DNA of 42,318 nt from assembly GCA_031273825.1 (NCBI GenBank), contig JAISRB010000041.1:1-42318 (forward strand), given 5' to 3'. Shown one piece after another: positions 8,483 to 15,922 of the stretch (within the stretch, counting starts at the first letter, position 1; every line of letters starts with the position of its first letter). Both the position numbers and the translations under genes were made by a program. The notes below the pieces were generated by a model. That model saw only the letters and a list, made by a program, of their open reading frames with translations, searched no databases and had not been told where the DNA came from. This DNA comes from Clostridiales bacterium (GTDB lineage: Bacteria; Bacillota; Clostridia; Christensenellales; JAISNN01).

Positions 8483-8511
8483 ATTATATATCTAAAAACA
8501 AAATAAGTCAA
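8483..8511 (-). promoter_or_regulatory. sigma-A promoter of the nifB operon
   Basis: On the minus strand TTGACT (8511-8506) is followed by a 17-base spacer and a perfect TATAAT (8488-8483). Transcription should begin near 8476, about 38 bases before the nifB GTG. No sigma-54 (GG-N10-GC) promoter is seen, so control differs from proteobacterial nif genes. Confidence 0.85.
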
Positions 8512-8546
8512 CCGTTTTTTAGCGCAAATTAAAATCAACCGTTTTT
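8508..8546 (-). promoter_or_regulatory. duplicated AAAAACGGTTGA motif at the nif promoter, possible operator
   Basis: The minus-strand motif AAAAACGGTTGA occurs twice in the same direction, at 8519-8508 and 8546-8535, 27 bases apart. The proximal copy overlaps the -35 box. A repeat with near-integral helical spacing at a promoter suggests a regulator site or a tandem -35 element. The regulator is unknown. Confidence 0.4.
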
Positions 8547-8589
8547 ATTAAAAATTAAAGCCCCGCGGACAAAAGCGCGTTTTTCCGCT

Positions 8590-8621
8590 AAAAAAGGGCT
8601 TGCGCGTATCCGCGCAAGCCC
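8590..8621 (-). terminator. intrinsic terminator of the collagen-like gene
   Basis: An 11-bp perfect stem (GGGCTTGCGCG with CGCGCAAGCCC, tetraloop) at 8596-8621 is followed on the minus strand by six T residues. It ends the collagen-like gene and insulates the nif promoter downstream. Confidence 0.92.
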
Positions 8622-8676
8622 CTCGCCTTTTTATTTAGAGCCGCCGTCTTTGGCGACCCGATAAAATTCCGCAAAA

Positions 8677-9591
8677 TTAATCGGAGACTTTTTCAAATTG
8701 TATATAAGGACTAATATAGGTTAATACCGTTATAACGCCGTCGGCGCTTACGCAACCGACGGAAAGCACGTCGCCCGCGTTGAAATAGTAAATTACCTCG
8801 TCTTGTACGTTTTCGCTTGTAAGGTTGCGGTCAAAATATGCCCAAACTATGGTTTGAGATATCAATTGATTGTTGTTATATAGCGCGTATACGTTTGACT
8901 CGGGGGTGGTTGACGGCGTTGCGACCAGCATGACAAATTTGAAGTATACGCGGTAATATCCGCTTTCCGTCACCTCAAATCTATCGTTGCTTATCTGCCG
9001 CACCTTGGAGTTTACGTCCGCCGTAATCGTTGGAAACTCGACGTTAGTTGTACGAATGTCCGCCGACGCGACCGATTGACTGCTATAATTCGCGGCCGCT
9101 AACACATTATAAGGATAACCCGGCCCTTGGACGCCTTGCGGCCCTTGGACGCCTTGCGGTCCTTGCACGCCCTGCGGCCCTTGAATGTTGCCCACGTTGT
9201 CCCACGCGCCGCTGTTTGCGCTCCAAACATACAGATCGCCGTTGACAAGGTATGCGTCGCCGACGTTTCCCGTCGGGTGTGCGGCGATAAGGTCGGCAAG
9301 CGAGTTATAAGAGCCGAGGATTCTGACGCCCGTTCCGTCGGTTCCGTTTGCGCCCTGCGGTCCTTGAATACCCTGCGGCCCTTGCGCGCCCTGTATCCCC
9401 TGCGGGCCGGCGGGACCCGGCTCGCCCTGCGGCCCTTCCTTTCCGGCCGGTCCGCAAGCTCCCGGCCGCCCCCTCGCGCCCTTAGGTCCTGCCGGGCCTA
9501 CGCAACGGCAACAGCAATCGATTCGACCGCATCTTTTGCAGGAATCTCCGCCGCAACCGCCGCTATCAAAAAAATCACATGAATTATTCAA
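8677..9591 (-). CDS. collagen-like (Gly-X-Y) surface or spore-coat protein
   Basis: 304 residues. A cysteine-rich head (residues 5-30, eight Cys) leads into Gly-X-Y triplets of the GPQGIQG/GPQGVQG type in two blocks (about 32-87 and 138-158). The blocks are interrupted by a folded segment containing [14 protein letters not shown], which resembles a repeat seen in bacterial and phage collagen-like proteins. The C-terminal 140 residues look like a trimeric C1q/TNF-like beta domain ([11 protein letters not shown]). Such proteins form exosporium or surface filaments, with the tail driving trimer assembly. There is no signal peptide, as is usual for spore-coat versions. Start is TTG 9591, supported by AAGGAGG eight bases upstream. 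It is a single-gene unit ended by a strong terminator. Location on the spore is inferred. Confidence 0.85.
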   Translation of the reverse strand: MNNSCDFFDSGGCGGDSCKRCGRIDCCCRCVGPAGPKGARGRPGACGPAGKEGPQGEPGPAGPQGIQGAQGPQGIQGPQGANGTDGTGVRILGSYNSLADLIAAHPTGNVGDAYLVNGDLYVWSANSGAWDNVGNIQGPQGVQGPQGVQGPQGVQGPGYPYNVLAAANYSSQSVASADIRTTNVEFPTITADVNSKVRQISNDRFEVTESGYYRVYFKFVMLVATPSTTPESNVYALYNNNQLISQTIVWAYFDRNLTSENVQDEVIYYFNAGDVLSVGCVSADGVITVLTYISPYIQFEKVSD

Positions 9592-9715
9592 CGTATTTGC
9601 CTCCTTAAAAAGTCTTCGCCTTATTACATTATATTCTCAACAAATTGTATTTGGTAACTATACGGGCGCAACCGCGTCCGCCGAGAAATTCATTTTATAA
9701 CGGCAGCAAATTAGC

Positions 9716-9744
9716 TTGACTATTTTTTCCGTCTGTGTTAGCAT
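9716..9744 (+). promoter_or_regulatory. sigma-A promoter of nrdG2, predicted leaderless
   Basis: TTGACT (9716-9721), 17-base spacer, TAGCAT (9739-9744). The ATG is at 9754, only nine bases beyond the -10 box, so the RNA would start within about 3 nt of the start codon. No ribosome-binding site precedes this ATG. Confidence 0.7.
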
Positions 9745-9753
9745 TTAAAAACT

Positions 9754-10443
9754 ATGAAAATTTGCGGACTTCAAAAGCTATCGTTACTCGACTTTCCCGG
9801 CAGACTCGGCTGTACGGTTTTTATCGGCGGCTGCAATTTTCGCTGTCCTTTTTGCCACAACGCCCCGCTCGTCGTCGGCGATTATGCGGAGCAAGAAATT
9901 TCTCAAGGACAATTTTTTGATTTTTTGGACGGCCGCGCCGGAATAATCGAGGGCGTATGCGTCACGGGCGGCGAGCCGCTGTCAAGCGACGGCATATTTG
10001 AATTTTTGCGCGGCATAAAAAACCGCGGCTTTGCCGTCAAAATCGATACTAACGGCTCCTTTCCGTCGCGCCTCGGCCGTATAATCGACGAACGGCTCGC
10101 CGATTACGCCGCTATGGACATAAAAAACTCGCCCGAAAAATACCGCCTTTCCGTCGGCGTAAACGCCGACGTCGAAGCGGTCAAGGACAGCGCGGCGCGG
10201 CTTATGAGCGGCGGCCTGCCCTTTGAGTTCCGCACGACGCTCGTCAAGGAATTTAACACTCTCGCCGACATGCAAAAAATCGGGACGTGGCTTAAAGGCC
10301 CCTCGCCCTATTTTCTGCAGACCTTTCGCCCGTCCGAAAACGTCATATCGCAAAACCTCTCGCCGTGGACGGAGGCCGACACGCTGAAGGCCGCGGAAAT
10401 TCTAAAAGAGTATATGCCCAACGCTCAAATCAGAAAGAGCTGA
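9754..10443 (+). CDS. nrdG: anaerobic ribonucleoside-triphosphate reductase activating protein (NrdG2-type radical SAM)
   Basis: 229 residues. The radical SAM cysteines are Cys27, Cys31 and Cys34 in CNFRCPFC, followed by the SAM-binding CVTGGEPL (about 68-75) and KIDTNGS. Opening with GLQKLSLLDFPGRLGCTVF is typical of the longer NrdG2 family. The enzyme uses SAM and a 4Fe-4S cluster to place a glycyl radical on the anaerobic ribonucleotide reductase, which is encoded just downstream. The nrdD gene has its own promoters after a 257-base gap. The promoter and ATG are so close that translation is probably leaderless. Other glycyl-radical enzymes could be the target, but nrdD is the obvious one here. 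Confidence 0.88.
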   Translation: MKICGLQKLSLLDFPGRLGCTVFIGGCNFRCPFCHNAPLVVGDYAEQEISQGQFFDFLDGRAGIIEGVCVTGGEPLSSDGIFEFLRGIKNRGFAVKIDTNGSFPSRLGRIIDERLADYAAMDIKNSPEKYRLSVGVNADVEAVKDSAARLMSGGLPFEFRTTLVKEFNTLADMQKIGTWLKGPSPYFLQTFRPSENVISQNLSPWTEADTLKAAEILKEYMPNAQIRKS

Positions 10444-10467
10444 GACCGTTTTTATAGAGCCGATAAA

Positions 10468-10515
10468 AGTCTATATATTGCGTGTCACAATAAATATTTA
10501 CACTACATGTTGGGT
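10468..10515 (+). promoter_or_regulatory. tandem NrdR boxes upstream of nrdD
   Basis: Two 16-bp sites, 10468-10483 (AGTCTATATATTGCGT) and 10500-10515 (ACACTACATGTTGGGT), each match 13 of 16 positions of the NrdR consensus ACACWATATATWGTGT. They are separated by 16 bp, the spacing typical of NrdR tandem boxes, which puts both on one DNA face. NrdR is an ATP/dATP-sensing repressor of ribonucleotide reductase genes. Its gene is not in this window. Confidence 0.8.
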
Positions 10516-10523
10516 GTTATAAT
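10515..10523 (+). promoter_or_regulatory. extended -10 promoter element abutting NrdR box 2
   Basis: TGTTATAAT is a perfect extended -10 (TG, one base, TATAAT at 10518-10523) that begins on the last base of the second NrdR box. The -35 region is poor. A bound NrdR would block it directly. Confidence 0.5.
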
Positions 10524-10554
10524 AATTCATTATATCGATTTAAGGGTATTTTCC

Positions 10555-10584
10555 TTGACTTTGCGGTCGGTTATGAAATATAAT
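10555..10584 (+). promoter_or_regulatory. second sigma-A promoter for nrdD
   Basis: TTGACT (10555-10560), 18-base spacer and TATAAT (10579-10584). It lies 40 bases downstream of the NrdR boxes, so it may escape direct repression. RNA from here would have a leader of about 110 bases to the ATG at 10701. Confidence 0.65.
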
Positions 10585-10700
10585 GATTGTGTTGCGGGTT
10601 TTGGAGCGCTAAAGACCTTGACTTTAAGCCGTTTGGGCGGCGGGTCATTTTTCCGAACGTCTCAAAAAATGCGGCGCAACATTCTAAGGAGGCTTATCAT

Positions 10701-13166
10701 ATGTTTCAAGTAATAAAAAGAGACGGCGCGATCGCCGATTTTGACATCTCAAAAATCAGCGCGGCCATCTCAAAAGCGTTCGACGCAAAGAACAAGGTTT
10801 CGCACCCGTCAATTATCGACATGCTATCGCTCAACGTCACCGCCGACTTCGGCCCGAAAATCAAGGACGGCAAAATTTCCGTCGAGGACATTCAGGACAG
10901 CGTCGAGACGGTTTTGATAAAGGGCGGCTACGACGACGTCGCAAAGGCCTATATCCTATACCGCAAGCAGCGCGAAAAAATCCGCAACATGCGCTCCACG
11001 TCTCTCGACTACAAAAAAATCGTCGACGCTTACGTCAAGGTCACCGACTGGCGCGTCAAAGAAAACTCTACCGTCACCTACTCCGTAGGCGGTCTTATTT
11101 TGAGCAACTCGGGAGCTATCACGTCGAGCTATTGGCTGTCGGAGATATATGACGAGGAAATCGCCGACGCGCACAGAAACGCCGACATCCATCTGCACGA
11201 CCTCTCTATGCTGACGGGATACTGCGCCGGCTGGTCGCTCAAGCAGCTGATAAAGGAGGGTCTCGGCGGCGTCGAAAGCAAAATCACCTCGGCTCCCGCA
11301 AGCCATTTGGCCACGCTGTGCAACCAGATGGTCAACTTCCTCGGCATTATGCAAAACGAATGGGCGGGCGCGCAGGCGTTCTCGTCCTTTGACACATATC
11401 TCGCGCCGTTTGTCAAGGTCGACAATCTTAGCTACCGCGAGGTCAAAAAATGTATCGAGTCGTTTATATTCGGCGTAAACACGCCGAGCCGCTGGGGTAC
11501 TCAAGCTCCGTTTTCAAACATAACCGTCGACTGGACGGTTCCCGACGATCTCGCCGAGGAATACGCCATCGTCGGCGGCAAGACCATGGACTTCAAATAT
11601 AAGGACTGCAAAAAAGAAATGGACATGGTAAACAAGGCCTTCATCGAGATAATGATTGAGGGCGACGCCAACGGCAGGGGCTTTCAATATCCTATACCGA
11701 CCTATTCTATAACCAAGGATTTTGACTGGTCGGACACCGAAAACAACCGTCTGCTCTTTGAAATGACGTCAAAATACGGAACGCCTTATTTTTCCAACTA
11801 TATCAACAGCGACATGCAGCCGAGCGACGTCCGCAGTATGTGCTGCCGTCTGCGCTTAGATTTGCGCGAGCTTCGCAAAAAATCCGGCGGATTTTTTGGC
11901 AGCGGCGAAAGCACCGGCTCTATCGGCGTCGTCACTATCAACATGCCGCGAATCGCCTACCTCTCCAAGAACGAGGACGAGTTCTTTAAGCGTCTCGACA
12001 AAATGATGAATATCGCCGCGCGTTCGCTCAAGACAAAGCGGACTATCATATCGCGTCTTTTAGACGAGGGTCTGTTCCCTTATACGCGCCGCTATCTCGG
12101 CACGCTTTCAAACCACTTCTCGACGATAGGGCTTGTCGGCATGAACGAGGCCGGGCTAAACGCCGGCTGGCTACGCGCCGACATGACTCACAAAAAAACT
12201 CAGGAGTTTTCAAAGCGCGTGCTGACTCATATGCGCGACCGCTTAAGCTCATATCAGGAAATGTACGGCGACCTCTACAACCTCGAGGCGACTCCCGCCG
12301 AATCGACCTCTTATCGGCTTGCAAAGCACGACGTTGACAGATATCCCGACATAATCACCGCCTCTAAGCCGGGCGAAACGCCTTATTATACCAACAGCTC
12401 GCATTTGCCGGTCAGCTTTACCGAGGATATCTTTGAAGCTCTCGACATTCAAGACGGCCTGCAGACGCTCTATACCTCGGGAACGGTGTTTCACGCCTTC
12501 CTCGGCGAAAAGCTGCCCGATTGGAAATCGGCGGCAAAGCTTGTGCGCAAAATCGCCGAAAGATATACCCTGCCTTACTATACGGTTTCGCCGACGTATT
12601 CTATATGCCGCGAACACGGCTATTTGAGCGGCGAGGCAAAGGAATGCCCGCATTGCGGCAACTCCACCGAGATATACAGCCGCATAACCGGCTATTACCG
12701 CCCGGTCGCAAACTGGAACGACGGAAAATCTAAGGAATTCAAAGACCGCAGGGTCTATGACATAGCCGCGTCGTTCGCCGAAAACAAGGACGCCAAGATA
12801 AACGAAACAAAACTAAACGAGGAAATCTCGGCGGCAATCTCGCCCGACGGCAAATTTATCAGACCCGAACGCGCGGGCGGCTGCGGTTGCGAGTCCGATT
12901 CCGCGGAGCCGCAAGCCGACAGAGCGTCGGTTCTGCTCTTTACGACAAAGACCTGCCCCAACTGCAAAATATCGGCGAGACAGTTAGGAGAAAGCGACAT
13001 TGAATTTGACGCGGTAGACGCCTCAGAAAACATTGAGCTTGCCTTAAAATACGGAGTCAAGCAGGCTCCTACCCTCGTCTTAATCAACGACGGCGGACAT
13101 ATCCAAAAATACGCGGGCGCGCCCGCCATAGACGACTTCATAAAAAAACACGCGGAATCCTTATGA
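10701..13166 (+). CDS. nrdD: anaerobic ribonucleoside-triphosphate reductase NrdD with fused C-terminal thioredoxin/glutaredoxin-like domain
   Basis: 821 residues from ATG 10701, chosen because AAGGAGG lies eight bases upstream; the frame is open further upstream without a site. An N-terminal ATP-cone (FQVIKRDG, about 1-95) gives allosteric control. The glycyl-radical core follows, with a zinc site (CREHGYL... CPHCG; Cys636, Cys649, Cys652) and the radical loop RITGYYRP with Gly664. After a Cys-rich linker (GGCGCES), residues about 745-821 form a small redox domain with CPNC (Cys752, Cys755) and a cis-Pro segment KQAPTLV. The enzyme makes dNTPs from NTPs without oxygen. Most NrdD proteins use formate as reductant. 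The fused redox domain and the adjacent trxB suggest NADPH-thioredoxin-type reduction instead, which is inferred. Confidence 0.93.
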   Translation: MFQVIKRDGAIADFDISKISAAISKAFDAKNKVSHPSIIDMLSLNVTADFGPKIKDGKISVEDIQDSVETVLIKGGYDDVAKAYILYRKQREKIRNMRSTSLDYKKIVDAYVKVTDWRVKENSTVTYSVGGLILSNSGAITSSYWLSEIYDEEIADAHRNADIHLHDLSMLTGYCAGWSLKQLIKEGLGGVESKITSAPASHLATLCNQMVNFLGIMQNEWAGAQAFSSFDTYLAPFVKVDNLSYREVKKCIESFIFGVNTPSRWGTQAPFSNITVDWTVPDDLAEEYAIVGGKTMDFKYKDCKKEMDMVNKAFIEIMIEGDANGRGFQYPIPTYSITKDFDWSDTENNRLLFEMTSKYGTPYFSNYINSDMQPSDVRSMCCRLRLDLRELRKKSGGFFGSGESTGSIGVVTINMPRIAYLSKNEDEFFKRLDKMMNIAARSLKTKRTIISRLLDEGLFPYTRRYLGTLSNHFSTIGLVGMNEAGLNAGWLRADMTHKKTQEFSKRVLTHMRDRLSSYQEMYGDLYNLEATPAESTSYRLAKHDVDRYPDIITASKPGETPYYTNSSHLPVSFTEDIFEALDIQDGLQTLYTSGTVFHAFLGEKLPDWKSAAKLVRKIAERYTLPYYTVSPTYSICREHGYLSGEAKECPHCGNSTEIYSRITGYYRPVANWNDGKSKEFKDRRVYDIAASFAENKDAKINETKLNEEISAAISPDGKFIRPERAGGCGCESDSAEPQADRASVLLFTTKTCPNCKISARQLGESDIEFDAVDASENIELALKYGVKQAPTLVLINDGGHIQKYAGAPAIDDFIKKHAESL

Positions 13167-13201
13167 CGCGAAACCTTTGACAGCCAAGCGAGGAAGTTTT
13201 A

Positions 13202-14182
13202 ATGGAAAAATACGGAAAAGAGCCTAAAGCCGAAACCGTAATATACGACTCTATCATAATAGGAGCGGGAACCGCGGGGATTACCTCCGCGGTTTATCTG
13301 CGCCGCGCGGGAAAGACGGTTTTGATATTTGAAAAACAGGCCGTAGGCGGCCAAATAGTCTTTTCGCACAAAATAGAAAACTATCCGGGCATAAAAAGCA
13401 TAAGCGGCGGCGATTACGCCGACGCGCTCTATGAGCAGGCCTCCGCCCTCGGTGCGGAGCTTGCGTTTAAAGCCGTAACCGATTTGAGCGTTTGCCCCTC
13501 AAAAAGCGGTATCGATAAGCCCGGAATCTTTAAGATCACGGCCGACGGCAAGGAATATTTTGCAAAAAGCGTCGTAATCGCGGCGGGTCTAAGGCACAAA
13601 AAGCTCGGCTTGCCGGAAGAGTCCGCGCTTGCGGGCTTAGGCGTGTCATATTGTGCGTTGTGCGACGGAGCTTTTTTTAAAAATCAAACGGCGGCGGTTG
13701 TCGGCGGCGGCAACACCGCGCTGTCCGACGCGCTCTTTCTCTCGTCGGTCTGCAAAAAGGTATATCTCATTCACAGACGCGGAACGTTTAGGGGCGAAGA
13801 ACGCCTCGTCAAAAGCCTTTCGCATAAGCCGAACGTCGAGTTTATTCTGCATTCCGAGGTCAAAGAGCTTTCGGGCGGACAATCGCTGACCGCGATAAGG
13901 ATATTCAACAACAATTCCGGCGAATATTCAGAGCTAAAAACCGACGCGCTCTTTGTCGCCATAGGACAAAAACCGTCAAATTCCTGCTTCGGCGGACTTG
14001 TCGGGCTTGACGACGACGGCTTTATAATTACGCAACAAGCTTGCAACACAAAAACCGACGGCCTATTCGCCGCGGGCGACTGCCGCCAAAAACAAATACG
14101 CCAGCTCGTCACGGCGGCGGCGGACGGCGCGATCGCCGCGGTCGGCGTCGTCGAATATTTAAACCGGCTTGACGGCGATTAA
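13202..14182 (+). CDS. trxB: thioredoxin reductase-like flavoprotein
   Basis: 326 residues with the two-domain TrxB layout: FAD motif IIGAGTAGITSA near residue 20, redox-active SYCALCDGAFF (CxxC about 149-152), NADPH motif VVGGGNTALSDA, HRRGTFRGEE which contacts the NADPH phosphate, and a C-terminal FAD motif GLFAAGDCRQKQIRQLVTAAADG. It transfers electrons from NADPH through FAD and the CxxC pair to a thioredoxin-like partner. It lies 35 bases after nrdD behind an AGGAAG site, in one operon. Its likely partner is the CPNC domain fused to NrdD. A ferredoxin-dependent variant is possible, but the NADPH-type motifs are present. Confidence 0.9.
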   Translation: MEKYGKEPKAETVIYDSIIIGAGTAGITSAVYLRRAGKTVLIFEKQAVGGQIVFSHKIENYPGIKSISGGDYADALYEQASALGAELAFKAVTDLSVCPSKSGIDKPGIFKITADGKEYFAKSVVIAAGLRHKKLGLPEESALAGLGVSYCALCDGAFFKNQTAAVVGGGNTALSDALFLSSVCKKVYLIHRRGTFRGEERLVKSLSHKPNVEFILHSEVKELSGGQSLTAIRIFNNNSGEYSELKTDALFVAIGQKPSNSCFGGLVGLDDDGFIITQQACNTKTDGLFAAGDCRQKQIRQLVTAAADGAIAAVGVVEYLNRLDGD

Positions 14183-14228
14183 GCCCTTCGGGATATCGCC
14201 GCGCGCTTTATATTTCTAAATAAAAAAT

Positions 14229-14327
14229 GCCTGTCGGCAGTTTTTTTTCTTCTCAAGAACGGGGGGAACTTAAAAAGAGTTTTTTCGGGTTTTAACAGGG
14301 GGCCCGATGAATCGCTTGCCGACAGGC
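14229..14327. other. convergent-gene inverted repeat with U-tracts on both strands; possible structured RNA
   Basis: Arms GCCTGTCGGCA (14229-14239) and TGCCGACAGGC (14317-14327) are perfect 11-bp complements enclosing 77 bases. Six T residues follow the outer arm on each strand, so it could end both trxB (+) and lexA (-) transcripts. The loop is far longer than in a normal terminator and holds GGGGGG, an AAAAA-GAG-TTTTT hairpin and CGGG...CCCG, suggesting an internally folded RNA of about 100 nt. I do not recognise the family. Confidence 0.45.
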
Positions 14328-14370
14328 TACTTTTTTGGCTGATAATAAATTGAATAGCTTGATAGTTTTT

Positions 14371-14973
14371 TTATAGGCTTTTTATCACCTTTACGGCTAT
14401 TCCGAGTATTTCGCAGTTTTCGACAAATATGTCCGGGTATTCGTCGTTTTCGGCTTTGAGCCTAAACCGACGGTTTTTGTCGTCGCGATAAAATCTCTTT
14501 AGCGTGGCCTCGTCCTCTATCAGGACGGCGGCGATTTGCCCGTCGTTTGCGACGGCCTGCCGCCTTATGACGACAAGGTCGCCCGAGTCTATGCCCGCGT
14601 CAATCATGCTGTCGCCCTTTGCTTTGAGCAAAAAAAGCTCGCCACGGCCAAAAAGCTCCTCAGGCAACGAATAGCTCTCCTCGATATTCTCCACCGCGAG
14701 TATAGGCGCGCCGCACGCGATAGTTCCGACAAGCGGCACCATTTTGTTGCGGCTTCTTATGAGATTGTCCGGCATTTCGATATTGCCGAATTTATCCTTT
14801 GACAACGCGCCGCCGTGACACAAGGAGTCGATATATCTGTGAACCGTAGACGGCGAATTAAAACGCAATGCGCGCAATATCTCTCTGACGCTCGGCGAGA
14901 CGCCGCGGTCGTATTGATATTCCTTGACGAATTCCTCAACCCTTTCCAAGATTTTCGCATCTAAGTTTCTCAT
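14371..14973 (-). CDS. lexA: LexA SOS repressor
   Basis: 200 residues, the usual LexA length. The N-terminal winged helix (residues 1-70, with SPSVREILRALRFNSPSTVHRYI) binds operators. The C-terminal S24 peptidase-like domain has the cleavage site ACGAP at Cys87-Gly88, Ser122 in KGDSMIDAG and Lys159 in EATLKRF. The scissile bond is Cys-Gly, as in UmuD, rather than the usual Ala-Gly. RecA-ssDNA triggers self-cleavage and SOS induction. The gene stands alone, with a strong promoter and a long leader that contains a duplicated segment with a GAAC-type element likely to be its own operator. No other SOS gene is visible in the window. Confidence 0.93.
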   Translation of the reverse strand: MRNLDAKILERVEEFVKEYQYDRGVSPSVREILRALRFNSPSTVHRYIDSLCHGGALSKDKFGNIEMPDNLIRSRNKMVPLVGTIACGAPILAVENIEESYSLPEELFGRGELFLLKAKGDSMIDAGIDSGDLVVIRRQAVANDGQIAAVLIEDEATLKRFYRDDKNRRFRLKAENDEYPDIFVENCEILGIAVKVIKSL

Positions 14974-14985
14974 AAAAACACTCCT

Positions 14986-15201
14986 CCTCCGCCCCTTTCA
15001 AGCTTTCCGCGTCTAAGCTTCTCAATAAAACGCGCGCGCTCCCACTCAAAGGATAACGGCACAACGTGTTCGGAACAAGCTATCATATCGACATTCTCCG
15101 ACAAGCCCCTCCGCCCCTTTCAAGCTTTCCGCGTCTGAGCTTCTCAATAAAACCGCGCTCTCTCCCTCTCAAAGGATAACGGCACAACGTGTTCGGAACA
15201 A
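14986..15201 (-). repeat. 93-bp segment duplicated in the lexA leader
   Basis: Copies at 14986-15078 and 15108-15201, offset 122-123 bp, are near-identical apart from a few changes in the middle. Each ends (plus strand) in CACAACGTGTTCGGAACAA; the reverse strand reads TTGTTCCGAACACGTTGTG, containing CGAAC-ACGT as in half a Gram-positive SOS box. The outer copy lies at the predicted lexA transcription start, so the repeat may be a duplicated LexA operator. This accounts for much of the 555-base gene-free stretch before the tRNA. Confidence 0.75.
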
Positions 15202-15212
15202 ACTGTATCGTT

Positions 15213-15241
15213 ATTTTAACACATTAAAATCTCATTGTCAA
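15213..15241 (-). promoter_or_regulatory. lexA promoter
   Basis: Minus strand TTGACA (15241-15236), 17-base spacer, TAAAAT (15218-15213). Transcription should start near 15206, directly at the repeated GTTCCGAAC element, and leave a leader of about 230 bases. Confidence 0.85.
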
Positions 15242-15314
15242 GAGATTTTAATAAGGTTTTTAAAAAAAAGTTGAAAAAGTTTTTTTAAAGCCCCCTACTT
15301 CACCCCTTTTTCAT

Positions 15315-15343
15315 TTGCATAACCTAAAAAAATATGCTATAAT
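15315..15343 (+). promoter_or_regulatory. distal promoter P1 of tRNA-Ala
   Basis: TTGCAT (15315-15320), 17-base spacer, TATAAT (15338-15343), followed by the tandem repeats that carry P2 and P3. Confidence 0.65.
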
Positions 15344-15352
15344 AACTACGCT

Positions 15353-15528
15353 AAAAAATCAAAGCTCGCGTCAAAACAGCGTTTGATACAGCCTCGCCTA
15401 AAAAATATATATTATAACCGTGTCAAAAAATCAAAGCCCGCGTTAAAACCGCGTTTGATATAGCCTCGCCTAAAAAATATATATTATAACCGTATCAAAA
15501 AATCAAAGCCCGCGTTAAAACCGCGCTT
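15353..15528 (+). repeat. 72-bp tandem repeats, each carrying a promoter, upstream of tRNA-Ala
   Basis: Units begin at 15353, 15425 and 15497 (period exactly 72); the third is cut off by the tRNA at 15529. Each full unit contains TTGATA-N17-TATATA (15383-15411 as P2; 15455-15483 as P3). Copies differ at only a few positions, so the duplication is recent. Extra promoter copies would raise tRNA-Ala output. Confidence 0.85.
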
Positions 15529-15769
<241 letters not shown>

Positions 15770-15861
15770 TCCGTCAACGTAAGTATCAAAGATATATTGT
15801 TACAGGAAAAAACAATAGCAATAATACAATAAATAATTTACAAAAAAATATATTAAATGTG

Positions 15862-15890
15862 TTGTTTTTGTGTTGATTTTGTGTTATAAT
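15862..15890 (+). promoter_or_regulatory. promoter of toxin-antitoxin module 1
   Basis: TTGTTT (15862-15867), 17-base spacer, TATAAT (15885-15890). The GTGTTGAT/TTGTGTT repeats around it could serve antitoxin binding. Confidence 0.65.
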
Positions 15891-15922
15891 ATACATATAC
15901 TAAATAAAGAGAGGTAAATATT

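Noticed and set aside
1311-8511. A true N2-fixing nif operon
   Set aside because: Key NifD residues (Gln191, His195, His442 equivalents) are not conserved, and nifE, nifN and nifV are not in the locus.
9127-9582. Plus-strand frame opposite the collagen-like gene
   Set aside because: The repeated LRPLDALR pattern is a by-product of the Gly-X-Y codons on the other strand.
10587-10700. Extended N-terminus of NrdD
   Set aside because: A strong AAGGAGG lies before ATG 10701, the ATP-cone begins there, and the extension overlaps the promoter.
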